Translations under genes and position numbers: made by a program
The notes under the pieces: model-generated
Told to the model about the DNA's origin: nothing
Seen by the model: the letters and a program-made list of their open reading frames with translations, nothing else
Database searches by the model: none
Source: Planctomycetota bacterium
GTDB lineage: Bacteria > Planctomycetota > Phycisphaerae > Phycisphaerales > UBA1924
DNA: 53,946 nt
Reading direction: 5' to 3'
Assembly (NCBI GenBank): GCA_014584315.1
Contig: JACTNA010000022.1
Location: 1 to 53,946, forward strand
Shown here: piece after piece, positions 7,654-15,107 of the stretch
Numbering within the stretch: the stretch's first letter is position 1
How the letters are laid out: each line of letters starts with the position of its first letter

Positions 7654-8079
7654 TCAGTCCGCGAGTTCGGCGGCGATGGCGGCCGCGAGCGCCGCACCGT
7701 CGGTCTTGTCGAGCGGGTGCGGCCGCCAGACGACGCCGAGGCCGCCCGCGCTCTCGCCCGGGAAGCGTGGGATGACGTGGAAGTGGACGTGCATGACGGC
7801 CTGGTGGGCGTCGGGGCCGTTGTTCTGCAGGACATTGAACGCCTTGGCGCCGGTGGCGCGGAGGACGGCGCGGCAGATGCGCGGCAGGACTCGGCCGATG
7901 GCGGCGGCGGACTCGTCGGAGAGGGCGTCGAGGGTCTCGGCCGGCTCTTTCGGGATGACGAGGACATGGCCGCGGCTGAGGGGGTTGACGTCGAGGAAGG
8001 CGAGGACGCGGTCGTCCTCGTAGACGCGGTGGCAGGGGATCTCGCCGCGGATGATCCTGGCGAAAACGGTCTCGGGCAT
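7654..8079 (-). CDS. HIT-family nucleotide hydrolase/transferase
   Basis: A 141-residue histidine-triad protein of normal length. The triad HVHFHVIP (His97, His99, His101) carries the nucleophilic histidine, and the N-terminal FARIIRGEIP and YEDDRVLAFLDVNP blocks are typical of the Hint/HinT branch, which hydrolyses nucleoside phosphoramidates and related nucleotide conjugates in the cytosol. It is divergent from mutL with only 41 bp between the two start codons, and a TACACT hexamer lies six bases before its ATG. Confidence 0.92.
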   Translation of the reverse strand: MPETVFARIIRGEIPCHRVYEDDRVLAFLDVNPLSRGHVLVIPKEPAETLDALSDESAAAIGRVLPRICRAVLRATGAKAFNVLQNNGPDAHQAVMHVHFHVIPRFPGESAGGLGVVWRPHPLDKTDGAALAAAIAAELAD

Positions 8080-8085
8080 GGGTTG

Positions 8086-8114
8086 AGTGTACCGCGCCGG
8101 GGGATCGGTAGAAT
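8086..8114. promoter_or_regulatory. Back-to-back leaderless promoters of the HIT gene and mutL
   Basis: On the minus strand TACACT occupies 8091-8086 and is followed by six bases and the HIT start. On the plus strand TAGAAT occupies 8109-8114 and is followed by six bases and the mutL start. Exactly 17 bases separate the hexamers, so each one sits where the other promoter's -35 box should be, and the two could not be occupied together. Confidence 0.5.
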
Positions 8115-8120
8115 CGGGGG

Positions 8121-9959
8121 ATGAGCCTGGACGCCCTTTCCGAGGCCGCGGCCTCGCCGAGACGCCGCATCGCGCCGCTGCCGCAGTTGGTGGTGGACCA
8201 GATCGCGGCTGGGGAGGTGGTCGAGCGCCCGGCGTCGGTGGTGAAGGAACTGGTCGAGAATGCGCTGGACGCGGGCGCTCGACGGATCATCGTCGAACTG
8301 GAGCAGGGCGGGATCGAACTCGTGCGCGTGAGCGACGACGGGTGCGGCATCCCGGCGGCGGACCTCGCGCTGGCGGTCGCGCCGCACGCGACGAGCAAGC
8401 TGCGCGGGGCGTCGGACCTCGAGCGCGTGGCGACGCTCGGGTTCCGCGGCGAGGCGCTGGCCTCGATCGCGTCGGTGTCGCGGCTGAGCCTGCGCTCGCG
8501 CACGGGCGAGGAGCAAGGCGCGTCGGTGATCGAGGTCGAGGGGGGGCGGTCGTCGGAGGTCCGGCCGACGGCGGGCGCGCCGGGGACGGCGGTCGCGGTG
8601 CGGAACCTGTTCTTCAACACGCCCGCGCGGCGGAAGTTCCTGCGGACGCCCGGGACGGAGCAGGCGCGGTGCGTGGACCTGGTGCGGACGCTCGCGCTGG
8701 CGCACCCGGCGGTGGGGTTCGAGTTGCGGGCGGACGGACGGACGCTGATCGATCTCCCGCCGGAGCAGAGCGTGCGTGATCGCGCGCTGGACGTGCTTGG
8801 GCGGGAGTTGGAGCGGGAGTTGCTGGAGTTGGGCCGGATCGGGCCGGAGCCGCCGCCGGGGGTGGCGATCTGGGGGCTGGCGGGTCGCCCGGGCGTGTCG
8901 CGGGCGTCGCGCACGGCGCAGCACCTGTTCGTGAACGGCCGGGCGGTGGCGGATCGGACGCTGCAGCACGCGGTGCGTGAGGCGTACCGCGGTCTGATCG
9001 ACCCGACGCGGCACCCTCTGGTGGTGGTGATGCTGGAACTGCCGCCGGAGTCGGTGGACGTGAATGTGCATCCGGCGAAGGCGGAGGTGCGGTTCCGCGA
9101 CCAGGGGCTGGTGCACTCGGTCGTGCTCGGAGCGGTGCGGGAGGCGCTTCGCGCGGCGGACCTGACGCCGAGCGTGGCGTCGTCGCGGTTCGCGGGCGCG
9201 ACGCCCGAGGCGCGGGTGTCGTCGTTTGTGGAGTACTTCAGTCGGCAGGTCCCGGCGCAGGCCGGGGGACGGTTCTCGTACGAGGCGGTGCGGTCGGCGG
9301 TGGAGGCGGCGGATGCGTCGGTCGGGTCGGTGGAGCGTGCGCAGCCGGAACAGACGCCGCCGCCGATGGCCGCGCCGCGTCCCGTCGACCGCGCGTTGCA
9401 GGTCCACAACTCGTACATCGTGACGCAGGACGAAGAGGGGGTAGTGATCATCGACCAGCACGCGCTGCACGAGCGTGTGATGTTCGAGTTGCTGCTGGAG
9501 CGTGTGTCGGCCGGGCCGCTGGAGAGCCAGCGTCTGCTGACGCCGATCGTGGTCGAGGCGCCGGCGGAGCGGGTGGCGCGGCTGTCGGACCTCGGGCCGC
9601 TGTTGGAGCGGATCGGGGTGGACGCGTCGCCGCTGGGGCCGCGGTCGGTGGGGATTCACGCCTTTCCGACGTTCCTGTTCGAGCGCGGCGTGGAGGCGGG
9701 GCCGTTCATGGAGGACCTGCTGCACCGGGCGGAGGAGGAGGGGTTCGCGCCCGACGGCGAGGAGGCGTTGCGCGACGTGCTGGACATGATGGCGTGCAAG
9801 GCCGCGGTGAAGGCGGGGGACCGGCTGACGGAGCCGGAACTGGGCGCGTTGCTGGACCTGCGGGGGGATGTGGAGCGGTCGTCGTCGTGCCCGCACGGGC
9901 GGCCGACGTCGATCCGGCTGACGATCCGTGACCTGGAACGGCTGTTCGGGCGTTCGTAA
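8121..9959 (+). CDS. mutL: DNA mismatch repair protein MutL
   Basis: A 612-residue protein of expected length that couples mismatch recognition by MutS to strand excision. The N-terminal GHKL ATPase shows VENALDAGA, DDGCGIP, HATSK and GFRGEAL. The C-terminal dimerisation domain carries DQHALHERVMFE starting at residue 445, matching the DQHA-X2-E-X4-E endonuclease motif, plus ACKAAVKAGD and CPHGRP (Cys590, His592). This is therefore the nicking type of MutL found in bacteria without MutH. A Pro-rich linker around residues 395-420 joins the two halves. No mutS is in the window. The ATG at 8121 follows TAGAAT by six bases. Confidence 0.97.
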   Translation: MSLDALSEAAASPRRRIAPLPQLVVDQIAAGEVVERPASVVKELVENALDAGARRIIVELEQGGIELVRVSDDGCGIPAADLALAVAPHATSKLRGASDLERVATLGFRGEALASIASVSRLSLRSRTGEEQGASVIEVEGGRSSEVRPTAGAPGTAVAVRNLFFNTPARRKFLRTPGTEQARCVDLVRTLALAHPAVGFELRADGRTLIDLPPEQSVRDRALDVLGRELERELLELGRIGPEPPPGVAIWGLAGRPGVSRASRTAQHLFVNGRAVADRTLQHAVREAYRGLIDPTRHPLVVVMLELPPESVDVNVHPAKAEVRFRDQGLVHSVVLGAVREALRAADLTPSVASSRFAGATPEARVSSFVEYFSRQVPAQAGGRFSYEAVRSAVEAADASVGSVERAQPEQTPPPMAAPRPVDRALQVHNSYIVTQDEEGVVIIDQHALHERVMFELLLERVSAGPLESQRLLTPIVVEAPAERVARLSDLGPLLERIGVDASPLGPRSVGIHAFPTFLFERGVEAGPFMEDLLHRAEEEGFAPDGEEALRDVLDMMACKAAVKAGDRLTEPELGALLDLRGDVERSSSCPHGRPTSIRLTIRDLERLFGRS

Positions 9960-9970
9960 GGAGAGGCATC

Positions 9971-10420
9971 ATGCCGAGTTGCACGTCGAGCGTGACGGTT
10001 CAAGCGCCGCCGGAGCGGGTGTTCGCGGTCTGCACCGACCTGGCGCGCGCGCCGGATCGGATCGAGGCGATCACGCGGATCGAGGTGCTGACGGAGGGGC
10101 CGATCGGCGTCGGGACGCGGTTCCGCGAGACGCGCGTGATGTTCGGGCGCGAGGCGAGCGAGGAGATGGAGATCGTCGAGTTCGACCCGCCGCGGTCGTT
10201 CGTGATGACGGCCGAGTCGCACGGGATGCGGTACCGGACGGCACATCGGTTCGTGCCGACGGGGGAGGGCACGCGGGTGGAGATCGAGTTCAGCGGTCGG
10301 GCGGTGAGCCTGGGGGCGAAGTTGCTGCTCCCGCTGGGGGCGTTGATGATGAGCGCGTGCCGCAAGGCGCTCAACAAGGACCTCGCTGACCTGAAACGGG
10401 CGATCGAGGCGGGGACGTAA
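9971..10420 (+). CDS. SRPBCC (START-like) family protein
   Basis: A 149-residue protein with the polyketide-cyclase/START-like pattern: VTVQAPPERVFAVCTDLARAP at the start, GVGTRFRET in the middle, TGEGTRVEIEFSG, and a final amphipathic helix. Such proteins form a cupped hydrophobic pocket; the ligand is unknown. It begins 11 bases after mutL with GGAGAG six bases before its ATG, so it is probably cotranscribed with mutL, without any obvious functional link to repair. Confidence 0.8.
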   Translation: MPSCTSSVTVQAPPERVFAVCTDLARAPDRIEAITRIEVLTEGPIGVGTRFRETRVMFGREASEEMEIVEFDPPRSFVMTAESHGMRYRTAHRFVPTGEGTRVEIEFSGRAVSLGAKLLLPLGALMMSACRKALNKDLADLKRAIEAGT

Positions 10421-10451
10421 GGTCGGACGGGCGGAGCGGGCTGGGATGTGG

Positions 10452-10457
10452 TAGGCT
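10452..10457 (+). promoter_or_regulatory. Putative -10 element (TAGGCT) for the zinc-ribbon gene
   Basis: TAGGCT lies 38 bases before the chosen ATG at 10496. The implied leader contains a short hairpin with arms TCCCAC (10473-10478) and GTGGGA (10482-10487), immediately ahead of the start. Confidence 0.35.
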
Positions 10458-10495
10458 GCGGCGGGGTGGGCGTCCCACTCCGTGGGAGCGGCGGC

Positions 10496-11395
10496 ATGGC
10501 GAAGATCTGCGCCATCTGCGGCGAGGACTGCTCGGACCGGCCGCGGGTGAAGGACCGGGCCGGACGGTACTACTGCAAGCCGTGCGAGGTGAAAGCGGCG
10601 AGTCGCCCCGGGGTCGCGGCGCCCGCGCCGGCGGCGACGGTGAGCACGGCGATCCTGGCGGCGGAGAGCGATGAGGACTTCATCCCGATCGAAGAGGCGC
10701 ACGTCGCGGGTGAGAAGGCGTGCCCGGTGTGCATGCTGAAGATCTCGGCGGACGCGGTGGTGTGCGTGCACTGCGGGTACGACGAGCGGAAGGGGATCCA
10801 GAGTTCGACGCTGGTGGAAGGGAAGCGCGCCGGGGACGGGCGGGTGACGCTGCCGTGCGCGAAGTGCGGGTACGACCTGACGGGCCTGCACGCGCCGCGG
10901 TGCCCCGAGTGCGGGACGTTCGTGGGGACGACGCATCGGGAGCGGATCGACAGCAAGGTGTCGCGGGAGGTGGTCCGGCGGGAGTACACGAAGCCGGTGG
11001 TGATGTTCGGCGTCGGAACGCTGGCGACGCTCGGCTACTTCACGGCGGTAGGCTCGCCCCTGGCGATCGTGCCGTTCCTGATCGTGACGGCCATGGCGCT
11101 TCCGATCGGCATGATCGTGCTGTGGCTGTGCTGCCTGGGGTGGATCGGGTTCAATGCTCCGTTCCACCTGAACGCGCTGCGCCTGATCGGCATCTACAGC
11201 GTGGTGGCGTTCGTGCTGGTGGTGACTTCGATGCTGCCGTTCAGGATTTTCTGGATCGGGGCGGCTGGGGCGATCTACGCCTGGCTGCTGGCGGAGATGA
11301 TGGACATGGACCGTTCGGACGGGGCGATCGTGGCCCTGCTGACGTTCGCGTCGATGCTCGCGCTGGCATTTGTTGGGATCGCTCACTTCACGTAG
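10496..11395 (+). CDS. Membrane protein with three zinc ribbons
   Basis: A 299-residue protein with several Cys-rich modules before a membrane domain. The modules are CAICGEDC with YYCKPC near the start, CPVCMLKISADAVVCVHCG at about residue 79, and CAKCGYDLTGLHAPRCPECG at about 120. The C-terminal half (about 160-298) has four or five hydrophobic segments. Such architectures are common and poorly characterised in planctomycetes. The ATG is chosen because the first Cys pair starts at residue 4; the upstream in-frame start at 10448 would translate the hairpin region. No function can be assigned. Confidence 0.7.
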   Translation: MAKICAICGEDCSDRPRVKDRAGRYYCKPCEVKAASRPGVAAPAPAATVSTAILAAESDEDFIPIEEAHVAGEKACPVCMLKISADAVVCVHCGYDERKGIQSSTLVEGKRAGDGRVTLPCAKCGYDLTGLHAPRCPECGTFVGTTHRERIDSKVSREVVRREYTKPVVMFGVGTLATLGYFTAVGSPLAIVPFLIVTAMALPIGMIVLWLCCLGWIGFNAPFHLNALRLIGIYSVVAFVLVVTSMLPFRIFWIGAAGAIYAWLLAEMMDMDRSDGAIVALLTFASMLALAFVGIAHFT

Positions 11396-11418
11396 CCCGG
11401 CGTGGCGCGGTCGGCGGC

Positions 11419-11440
11419 GAGTCCGGCTCAACCCGGACTC
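11419..11440 (+). terminator. GC hairpin after the zinc-ribbon gene
   Basis: Arms GAGTCCGG and CCGGACTC form a perfect 8-bp stem with a 6-base loop, 23 bases past the stop. There is no T-run, so it could be a weak terminator, a 3'-end stabiliser, or part of the leader of the downstream PilZ gene. Confidence 0.4.
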
Positions 11441-11507
11441 GGGACGGCCCGATAGCCCCCGTAGGAAGGCGGGGACTCCCCCCGCCATCGACGACAGGGG
11501 GTGCTCC

Positions 11508-12128
11508 ATGTTCTCGAAGGGCACAGACGTCTTTTTCACGCTGCCGGAGGAGTCCGCATCGCGGGTGCTGCACGCCGCGAAGGTGGTGGACGTGCGCGGC
11601 GGCATGTTCGTCGCCCGGTTCGAGGAGCCGGGGATTTCGGTCGCGCCGGGAGCGGAGGTGGCGGTGTTCTTTCAGGGTCGCGCCGGGTTCATGCAGCAGC
11701 CGGCGCGGATCACGGCCTTGCTGGAGGAGAGCGACACGCCCTCGTTCGGGTTCCAGACGACGGGCGACGCCGTCTCGTGCGAATCGCGCGAGTGCTTCCG
11801 TGTCTGCACGGTGACCACCGGGTTCAGCGCGACGATCGACGGCGAGGCGGAGTGCCCGCTGACGGACGTGAGCGCGACCGGGTTCTCGATGATCTCCGGC
11901 GGGAACCACGGCTACGGCGCGGTGGTCACGGTGGAGGTGGAGTACGAGCGGACGACGTACAGCGGTCGGGCGCGGGTGCAGAGCATCAAGCCGCTGACGC
12001 CCGGGCGGACGCGGTACGGACTGCTCTGCCTGCCGTCGGACGGGCCGCGGTCGCTGCTGGTCGGGATGCAGCGGATCAGCGCGGCGGTGCAGCGTCAGCA
12101 GTTGCGCAGGCGATCGGGGACGGGCTGA
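11508..12128 (+). CDS. PilZ-like domain protein
   Basis: A 206-residue protein. The C-terminal half (about residues 85-200) resembles a PilZ domain: SRECFRVCTV occupies the place of the usual RxxxR segment, and CPLTDVSATGFSM matches the (D/N)xSxxG motif; the N-terminal half (about 1-85) looks like a YcgR-N or other beta-barrel. Canonical PilZ domains bind cyclic di-GMP through two arginines; here only one Arg of the pair is clear and a Cys lies in the segment, so binding is uncertain. A strong AGGGGGTG lies before the ATG, and a 7-bp hairpin (11468-11486) lies about 20 bases upstream. The 3' end overlaps the convergent MBL gene by 34 bp. Confidence 0.65.
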   Translation: MFSKGTDVFFTLPEESASRVLHAAKVVDVRGGMFVARFEEPGISVAPGAEVAVFFQGRAGFMQQPARITALLEESDTPSFGFQTTGDAVSCESRECFRVCTVTTGFSATIDGEAECPLTDVSATGFSMISGGNHGYGAVVTVEVEYERTTYSGRARVQSIKPLTPGRTRYGLLCLPSDGPRSLLVGMQRISAAVQRQQLRRRSGTG

Positions 12129-13093
12129 TCGTCGCTCGCGGCCCAGAGGTCGCCCGGCTCGATGACGATGATGCGCGAGCGGTCTTCGCCGGCGGCGGCG
12201 AGGAGGCGGCGCATCGGCTCGTCGCGGTGCTCGTCGGAGAGTTCGAAGGTCGAGTGATGGACGGGGAGCAGGCGTGCGCCCGGGGCGGCGGTGAACATCT
12301 CCCAGACCTGCTCCGGCGTGGCGTGCTTGTGCTGCCACGGGTCGTACGCGCCGATGCCGAAGACGGCCAGGTCGATGGGGCCGACGCCCCGGAAGGCGTC
12401 GGTTCGGGCCGTGTCGCCCGCGGCGATGGTGCGGCGGGCGTCCGAGACGATGACGTAGGAGTTGAACCCGCGGCCGAAGTCGAGCCAGGCCCGCGCTCCC
12501 CAGTGGGCGGGGCGGATGGCGCGGATGCCGAGGCGCTCGACCTCGCGTTCGTCGTCCCAGTCGAGTTCGACGACGTGGCGAAAGCCCCGAGGGATGAGCC
12601 TTCGAGTGCCGCGGGCGGTGATGACGATGGTGCGCGAGGAGGCGAGCGCGGCGAGGGTCGGGCGGTCGAGGTGGTCGTAGTGCGCGTGCGTGATGAGGAT
12701 CGCGTCGATCGGCGGGAGCGCTGCGGGATCGACGGGGCACGACCGTCGGGCGGGTCCGAGCGTGAGCGGCCCGAGCCGTGGGCCGATGCGGCGTGAGAAG
12801 ACGGGATCGACGAGCAGGGTGACGCCTCCCTGGCGGAGGAGGACGCTGGCGTGTCCGAGCCACGCGGCGGCGAGTTCGTGCTCGTGCAGGCCGCGCAGGT
12901 CGGGGGGCGCGGTGTCGCCGTCCGTGCGGGCGCGGGCGACATCGCGGATGGACTCGGCGAGGTCGCGGGGGTAGCGGCGCAGTCCGGAAGCGGTCGCGGC
13001 GGCGGCGATCTTGAGCCTGCCTGGGCCTGCGTGTTGGTCGCGCCGCTGCACGAGAGGATCATTGGGCGCCGGGGCGTGCGGGTCACTCGGCAC
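12095..13093 (-). CDS. MBL-fold metal-dependent hydrolase
   Basis: A 332-residue metallo-beta-lactamase-fold enzyme. HAHYDH (His136, His138, Asp140, His141) forms the di-metal site, supported by AAWLGHASVLLRQGG, VDPVFS and the late GIGAYDP and HHSTFEL. The arrangement resembles the UlaG/NAPE-PLD-like branch, whose members cleave phosphodiester or lactone substrates; the true substrate is unknown. Translation appears to start with GTG at 13093, overlapping the end of ispF by 11 bases, so the two genes are probably cotranscribed. Confidence 0.85.
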   Translation of the reverse strand: MPSDPHAPAPNDPLVQRRDQHAGPGRLKIAAAATASGLRRYPRDLAESIRDVARARTDGDTAPPDLRGLHEHELAAAWLGHASVLLRQGGVTLLVDPVFSRRIGPRLGPLTLGPARRSCPVDPAALPPIDAILITHAHYDHLDRPTLAALASSRTIVITARGTRRLIPRGFRHVVELDWDDEREVERLGIRAIRPAHWGARAWLDFGRGFNSYVIVSDARRTIAAGDTARTDAFRGVGPIDLAVFGIGAYDPWQHKHATPEQVWEMFTAAPGARLLPVHHSTFELSDEHRDEPMRRLLAAAGEDRSRIIVIEPGDLWAASDDQPVPDRLRNC

Positions 13094-13613
13094 GTTCGAT
13101 GAGGACGACGGCCTGAGCCTCGACGGCCCGTCCCTCGCCGAGGGGACCGATGCGCTCGTGCGTCTTGCCCTTCACGTTCACGCGGTCGATCGGGAGGTCG
13201 AGCAAGCGGGCGAGGTTCGCGCGGATCGCCTGCTTGTAGGGCGAGAGTTTCGGGCGTTCGAGAATGACGACGGCGTCGGCGTTGACGACGTGCCAGCCGG
13301 CGTCGCGGACGCGGCGTTGTGCATCGGCGACGAAGACGGCCGAGTCCGCGCCGGCCCAGCGGGGATCGGCGTCGGGGAAGACCTCGCCGATGTCCGGGCC
13401 GCCGATCGCACCGAGGAGGGCGTCGGTCAGGGCGTGCAGGAGGGCATCGCCGTCGGAGTGGCCTGCGGGGCCGAGGTCGTGGTCGAAGGGAACGCCCCCG
13501 ATGACGAGGGGCCGGCCTTCGCCCGTCGGCCGGCGCGGTTCCAGCCGGTGCAGGTCCCAGCCCAGTCCGACGCGGAGGGGAGGGTTCTGGGCGTAGGCTC
13601 GGGCTTCAGGCAT
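13083..13613 (-). CDS. ispF: 2-C-methyl-D-erythritol 2,4-cyclodiphosphate synthase
   Basis: A 176-residue MEP-pathway enzyme that cyclises CDP-methylerythritol 2-phosphate with loss of CMP, on the way to isoprenoid precursors. The metal ligands Asp20 and His22 are in GLGWDLHRL and His52 in GHSDGDALLHALTDALLGA; DIGEVFPD, ERPKLSPY and VNVKGKTHERIGPLG complete the signature. The N-terminus is slightly longer than in E. coli. The ATG at 13613 is preferred because TAGACT lies seven bases upstream. Other MEP-pathway genes are not in the window; the downstream MBL gene overlaps the stop. Confidence 0.96.
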   Translation of the reverse strand: MPEARAYAQNPPLRVGLGWDLHRLEPRRPTGEGRPLVIGGVPFDHDLGPAGHSDGDALLHALTDALLGAIGGPDIGEVFPDADPRWAGADSAVFVADAQRRVRDAGWHVVNADAVVILERPKLSPYKQAIRANLARLLDLPIDRVNVKGKTHERIGPLGEGRAVEAQAVVLIERAE

Positions 13614-13620
13614 GGGGCTG

Positions 13621-13626
13621 AGTCTA
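13621..13626 (-). promoter_or_regulatory. Putative -10 element (TAGACT), leaderless ispF start
   Basis: On the minus strand TAGACT is followed by seven bases and the ispF ATG, with no ribosome binding site between. Confidence 0.5.
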
Positions 13627-13705
13627 CCGATAAGTCCGGTGGGGACCGGCCAGAACCATGGCGCGCGGCCCCGCGTAGGCATGGCGGCGCCCGTGCCGAA
13701 GACCC

Positions 13706-13711
13706 TAGACT
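13706..13711 (+). promoter_or_regulatory. Putative -10 element (TAGACT) for the lipoprotein gene at 13740
   Basis: TAGACT ends 28 bases before the ATG at 13740; the short leader contains ACGGAGACAGAG as a possible ribosome binding site. It is divergent from the ispF promoter. Confidence 0.4.
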
Positions 13712-13739
13712 GCCACCCCCGCAGACGGAGACAGAGCCG

Positions 13740-14297
13740 ATGGCCACCACCAGCCCCGCGACCCGCCCGACCGCCTTCCTCGCGGGGCTGCTCGCGGCCG
13801 TGACTGTCGGATCGGGCGTGGGGTGCGGTATCGCGTACCGGCCGTACTTCGATCCGGGCGGCTCCGGAGCGTCGATCGACGAGTACACGTACGTCAGCGA
13901 GCCGTACGCCCCGCAGACGATCACGGTGGTGGACACGCGGACGGGCGAGGCCGTGTTCGCGATGGACGTGCCGGTCGGGCAGCAGTTGGTGATCAACTTC
14001 GACGACAAGCGGATTCAGAGCGAGGAGTGGATGTCCGGCGTGATGCGGTGGCGACTGATGCCGGCGGGTCACATGTACGGGCGTCTGACGAACCGGATCG
14101 CGGTGCCGCCACCTTCGTCGCGGCGTGTGGACGTCACGCTCCGAGCGACCCCAGAGTTTCCCCCCGGCGGCAAGCCGGCGGCCGTGGCGACGACCTCGAC
14201 CGAGCCTTCCGGGGGCGAGTCCGTGCCCGTCCCCCCCCCACCGCCCCCCTCGGGCGCGACGACGGAGGGCGATATGCAGGACGTGGGTGGCGGTTGA
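13740..14297 (+). CDS. Putative lipoprotein, unidentified
   Basis: A 185-residue protein with a hydrophobic N-terminal segment (FLAGLLAAVTVGSGVGC) ending in a lipobox-like Cys at about residue 29. The middle looks like a beta-sandwich (ITVVDTRTGEAVFAMDVPVG, then WMSGVMRWRLMPAG) and the C-terminal 45 residues are Pro/Ser/Thr-rich with a polyproline run. A C8 run encodes part of the polyproline stretch. No family was recognised. It probably sits at the outer membrane facing the periplasm. Confidence 0.55.
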   Translation: MATTSPATRPTAFLAGLLAAVTVGSGVGCGIAYRPYFDPGGSGASIDEYTYVSEPYAPQTITVVDTRTGEAVFAMDVPVGQQLVINFDDKRIQSEEWMSGVMRWRLMPAGHMYGRLTNRIAVPPPSSRRVDVTLRATPEFPPGGKPAAVATTSTEPSGGESVPVPPPPPPSGATTEGDMQDVGGG

Positions 14298-14316
14298 TCC
14301 GGGGGTCGGGTTCCTG

Positions 14317-14322
14317 TAGGCT
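14317..14322 (+). promoter_or_regulatory. Putative -10 element (TAGGCT), leaderless pseudopilin start
   Basis: TAGGCT is followed by six bases and the ATG at 14329, the same geometry as tpiA and mutL. Confidence 0.45.
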
Positions 14323-14328
14323 GAGGCG

Positions 14329-15084
14329 ATGATCCGGGACCGGACCCGAAGCGGCCGCGCCGGGCGCGGGTTCACGCTGATCGAGTTGCTGGTGGTGATC
14401 GCGATCATCGCGCTGCTGATCGGCATCCTGTTGCCGGCGTTGGGCAAGGCGCGCGAAGCGTCGCGGCAGGCGGTGTGCCTGTCGAACCAGCGGCAGTTGG
14501 GGGTTGCGCTGCTGGTGTACGCGGACACGTTCGATGAGTACATCCCGCGCGAGGCGAGCCTGCCGAGCGATCCGTCGTGGCCGCGGGCGTTGCGGCCGCT
14601 GGTGGACCACACGGCGAGTTGGGACGAGCCGCTTCGGGACCGGTACGTGAAGGCGCCGTACTTCCAGGACCCCGCGCGCCCGCGCGACGACCTGCACCAG
14701 ATCCACTACGTGAACAACGGGCTGTGGTTCGTGGCGTACGACACGCTGTCGAACAGCAAGGGGAGATTCAAGGAGACGATGCGACTGACGCGAGTGTTCC
14801 GTCCTGCTGAGCGGGTCTACCTGACGGACTACAGCGAGGACAAGAACAACGTGAACTACAACTCGAGCATCCGGCCGGCCGGGGACGATGACTTCGAGAT
14901 CGCGTTGTTCTACGACGTTCGGCAGGCGATCCACCTGAGCGGGAGCGAGAACCAGCGTCGCGTCGCGCCGCGGCGCCACGGCGTCGGGGCGAACGCGCTG
15001 TTCTTCGACGGGCACGCGCAGATCGTTCCGGCGGACGAGATCACGAAGACGCTGATCTGGGACGACGGCGACTACGCCCGCTGA
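14329..15084 (+). CDS. Type II secretion-like pseudopilin, H-x9-DG class
   Basis: A 251-residue protein with a prepilin leader and N-terminal helix, [18 protein letters not shown], cleaved by prepilin peptidase between Gly and Phe, with the conserved Glu at position +5. The C-terminus has [15 protein letters not shown], the H-x9-DG motif found in large paralogous families of planctomycete pseudopilins. These proteins are thought to build short fibres for type II secretion or envelope structures. No other secretion genes of that type are adjacent. It ends 18 bases before the convergent giant exoprotein gene. Confidence 0.88.
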   Translation: MIRDRTRSGRAGRGFTLIELLVVIAIIALLIGILLPALGKAREASRQAVCLSNQRQLGVALLVYADTFDEYIPREASLPSDPSWPRALRPLVDHTASWDEPLRDRYVKAPYFQDPARPRDDLHQIHYVNNGLWFVAYDTLSNSKGRFKETMRLTRVFRPAERVYLTDYSEDKNNVNYNSSIRPAGDDDFEIALFYDVRQAIHLSGSENQRRVAPRRHGVGANALFFDGHAQIVPADEITKTLIWDDGDYAR

Positions 15085-15107
15085 TGCTCGCCACGAGGGC
15101 GATCAGC
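15080..15107. terminator. Candidate shared terminator between pseudopilin and TpsA genes
   Basis: An imperfect hairpin spans both convergent stop codons: outer arms GCTGA and TCAGC, inner arms TCGCC and GGCGA. The stops themselves lie in the arms. No T-run follows, so termination strength is uncertain. Confidence 0.35.

Noticed and set aside
11396..11507. Cyclic di-GMP riboswitch before the PilZ-like gene
   Set aside because: The hairpins do not show the conserved core or tetraloop-receptor features of known cyclic di-GMP aptamers.
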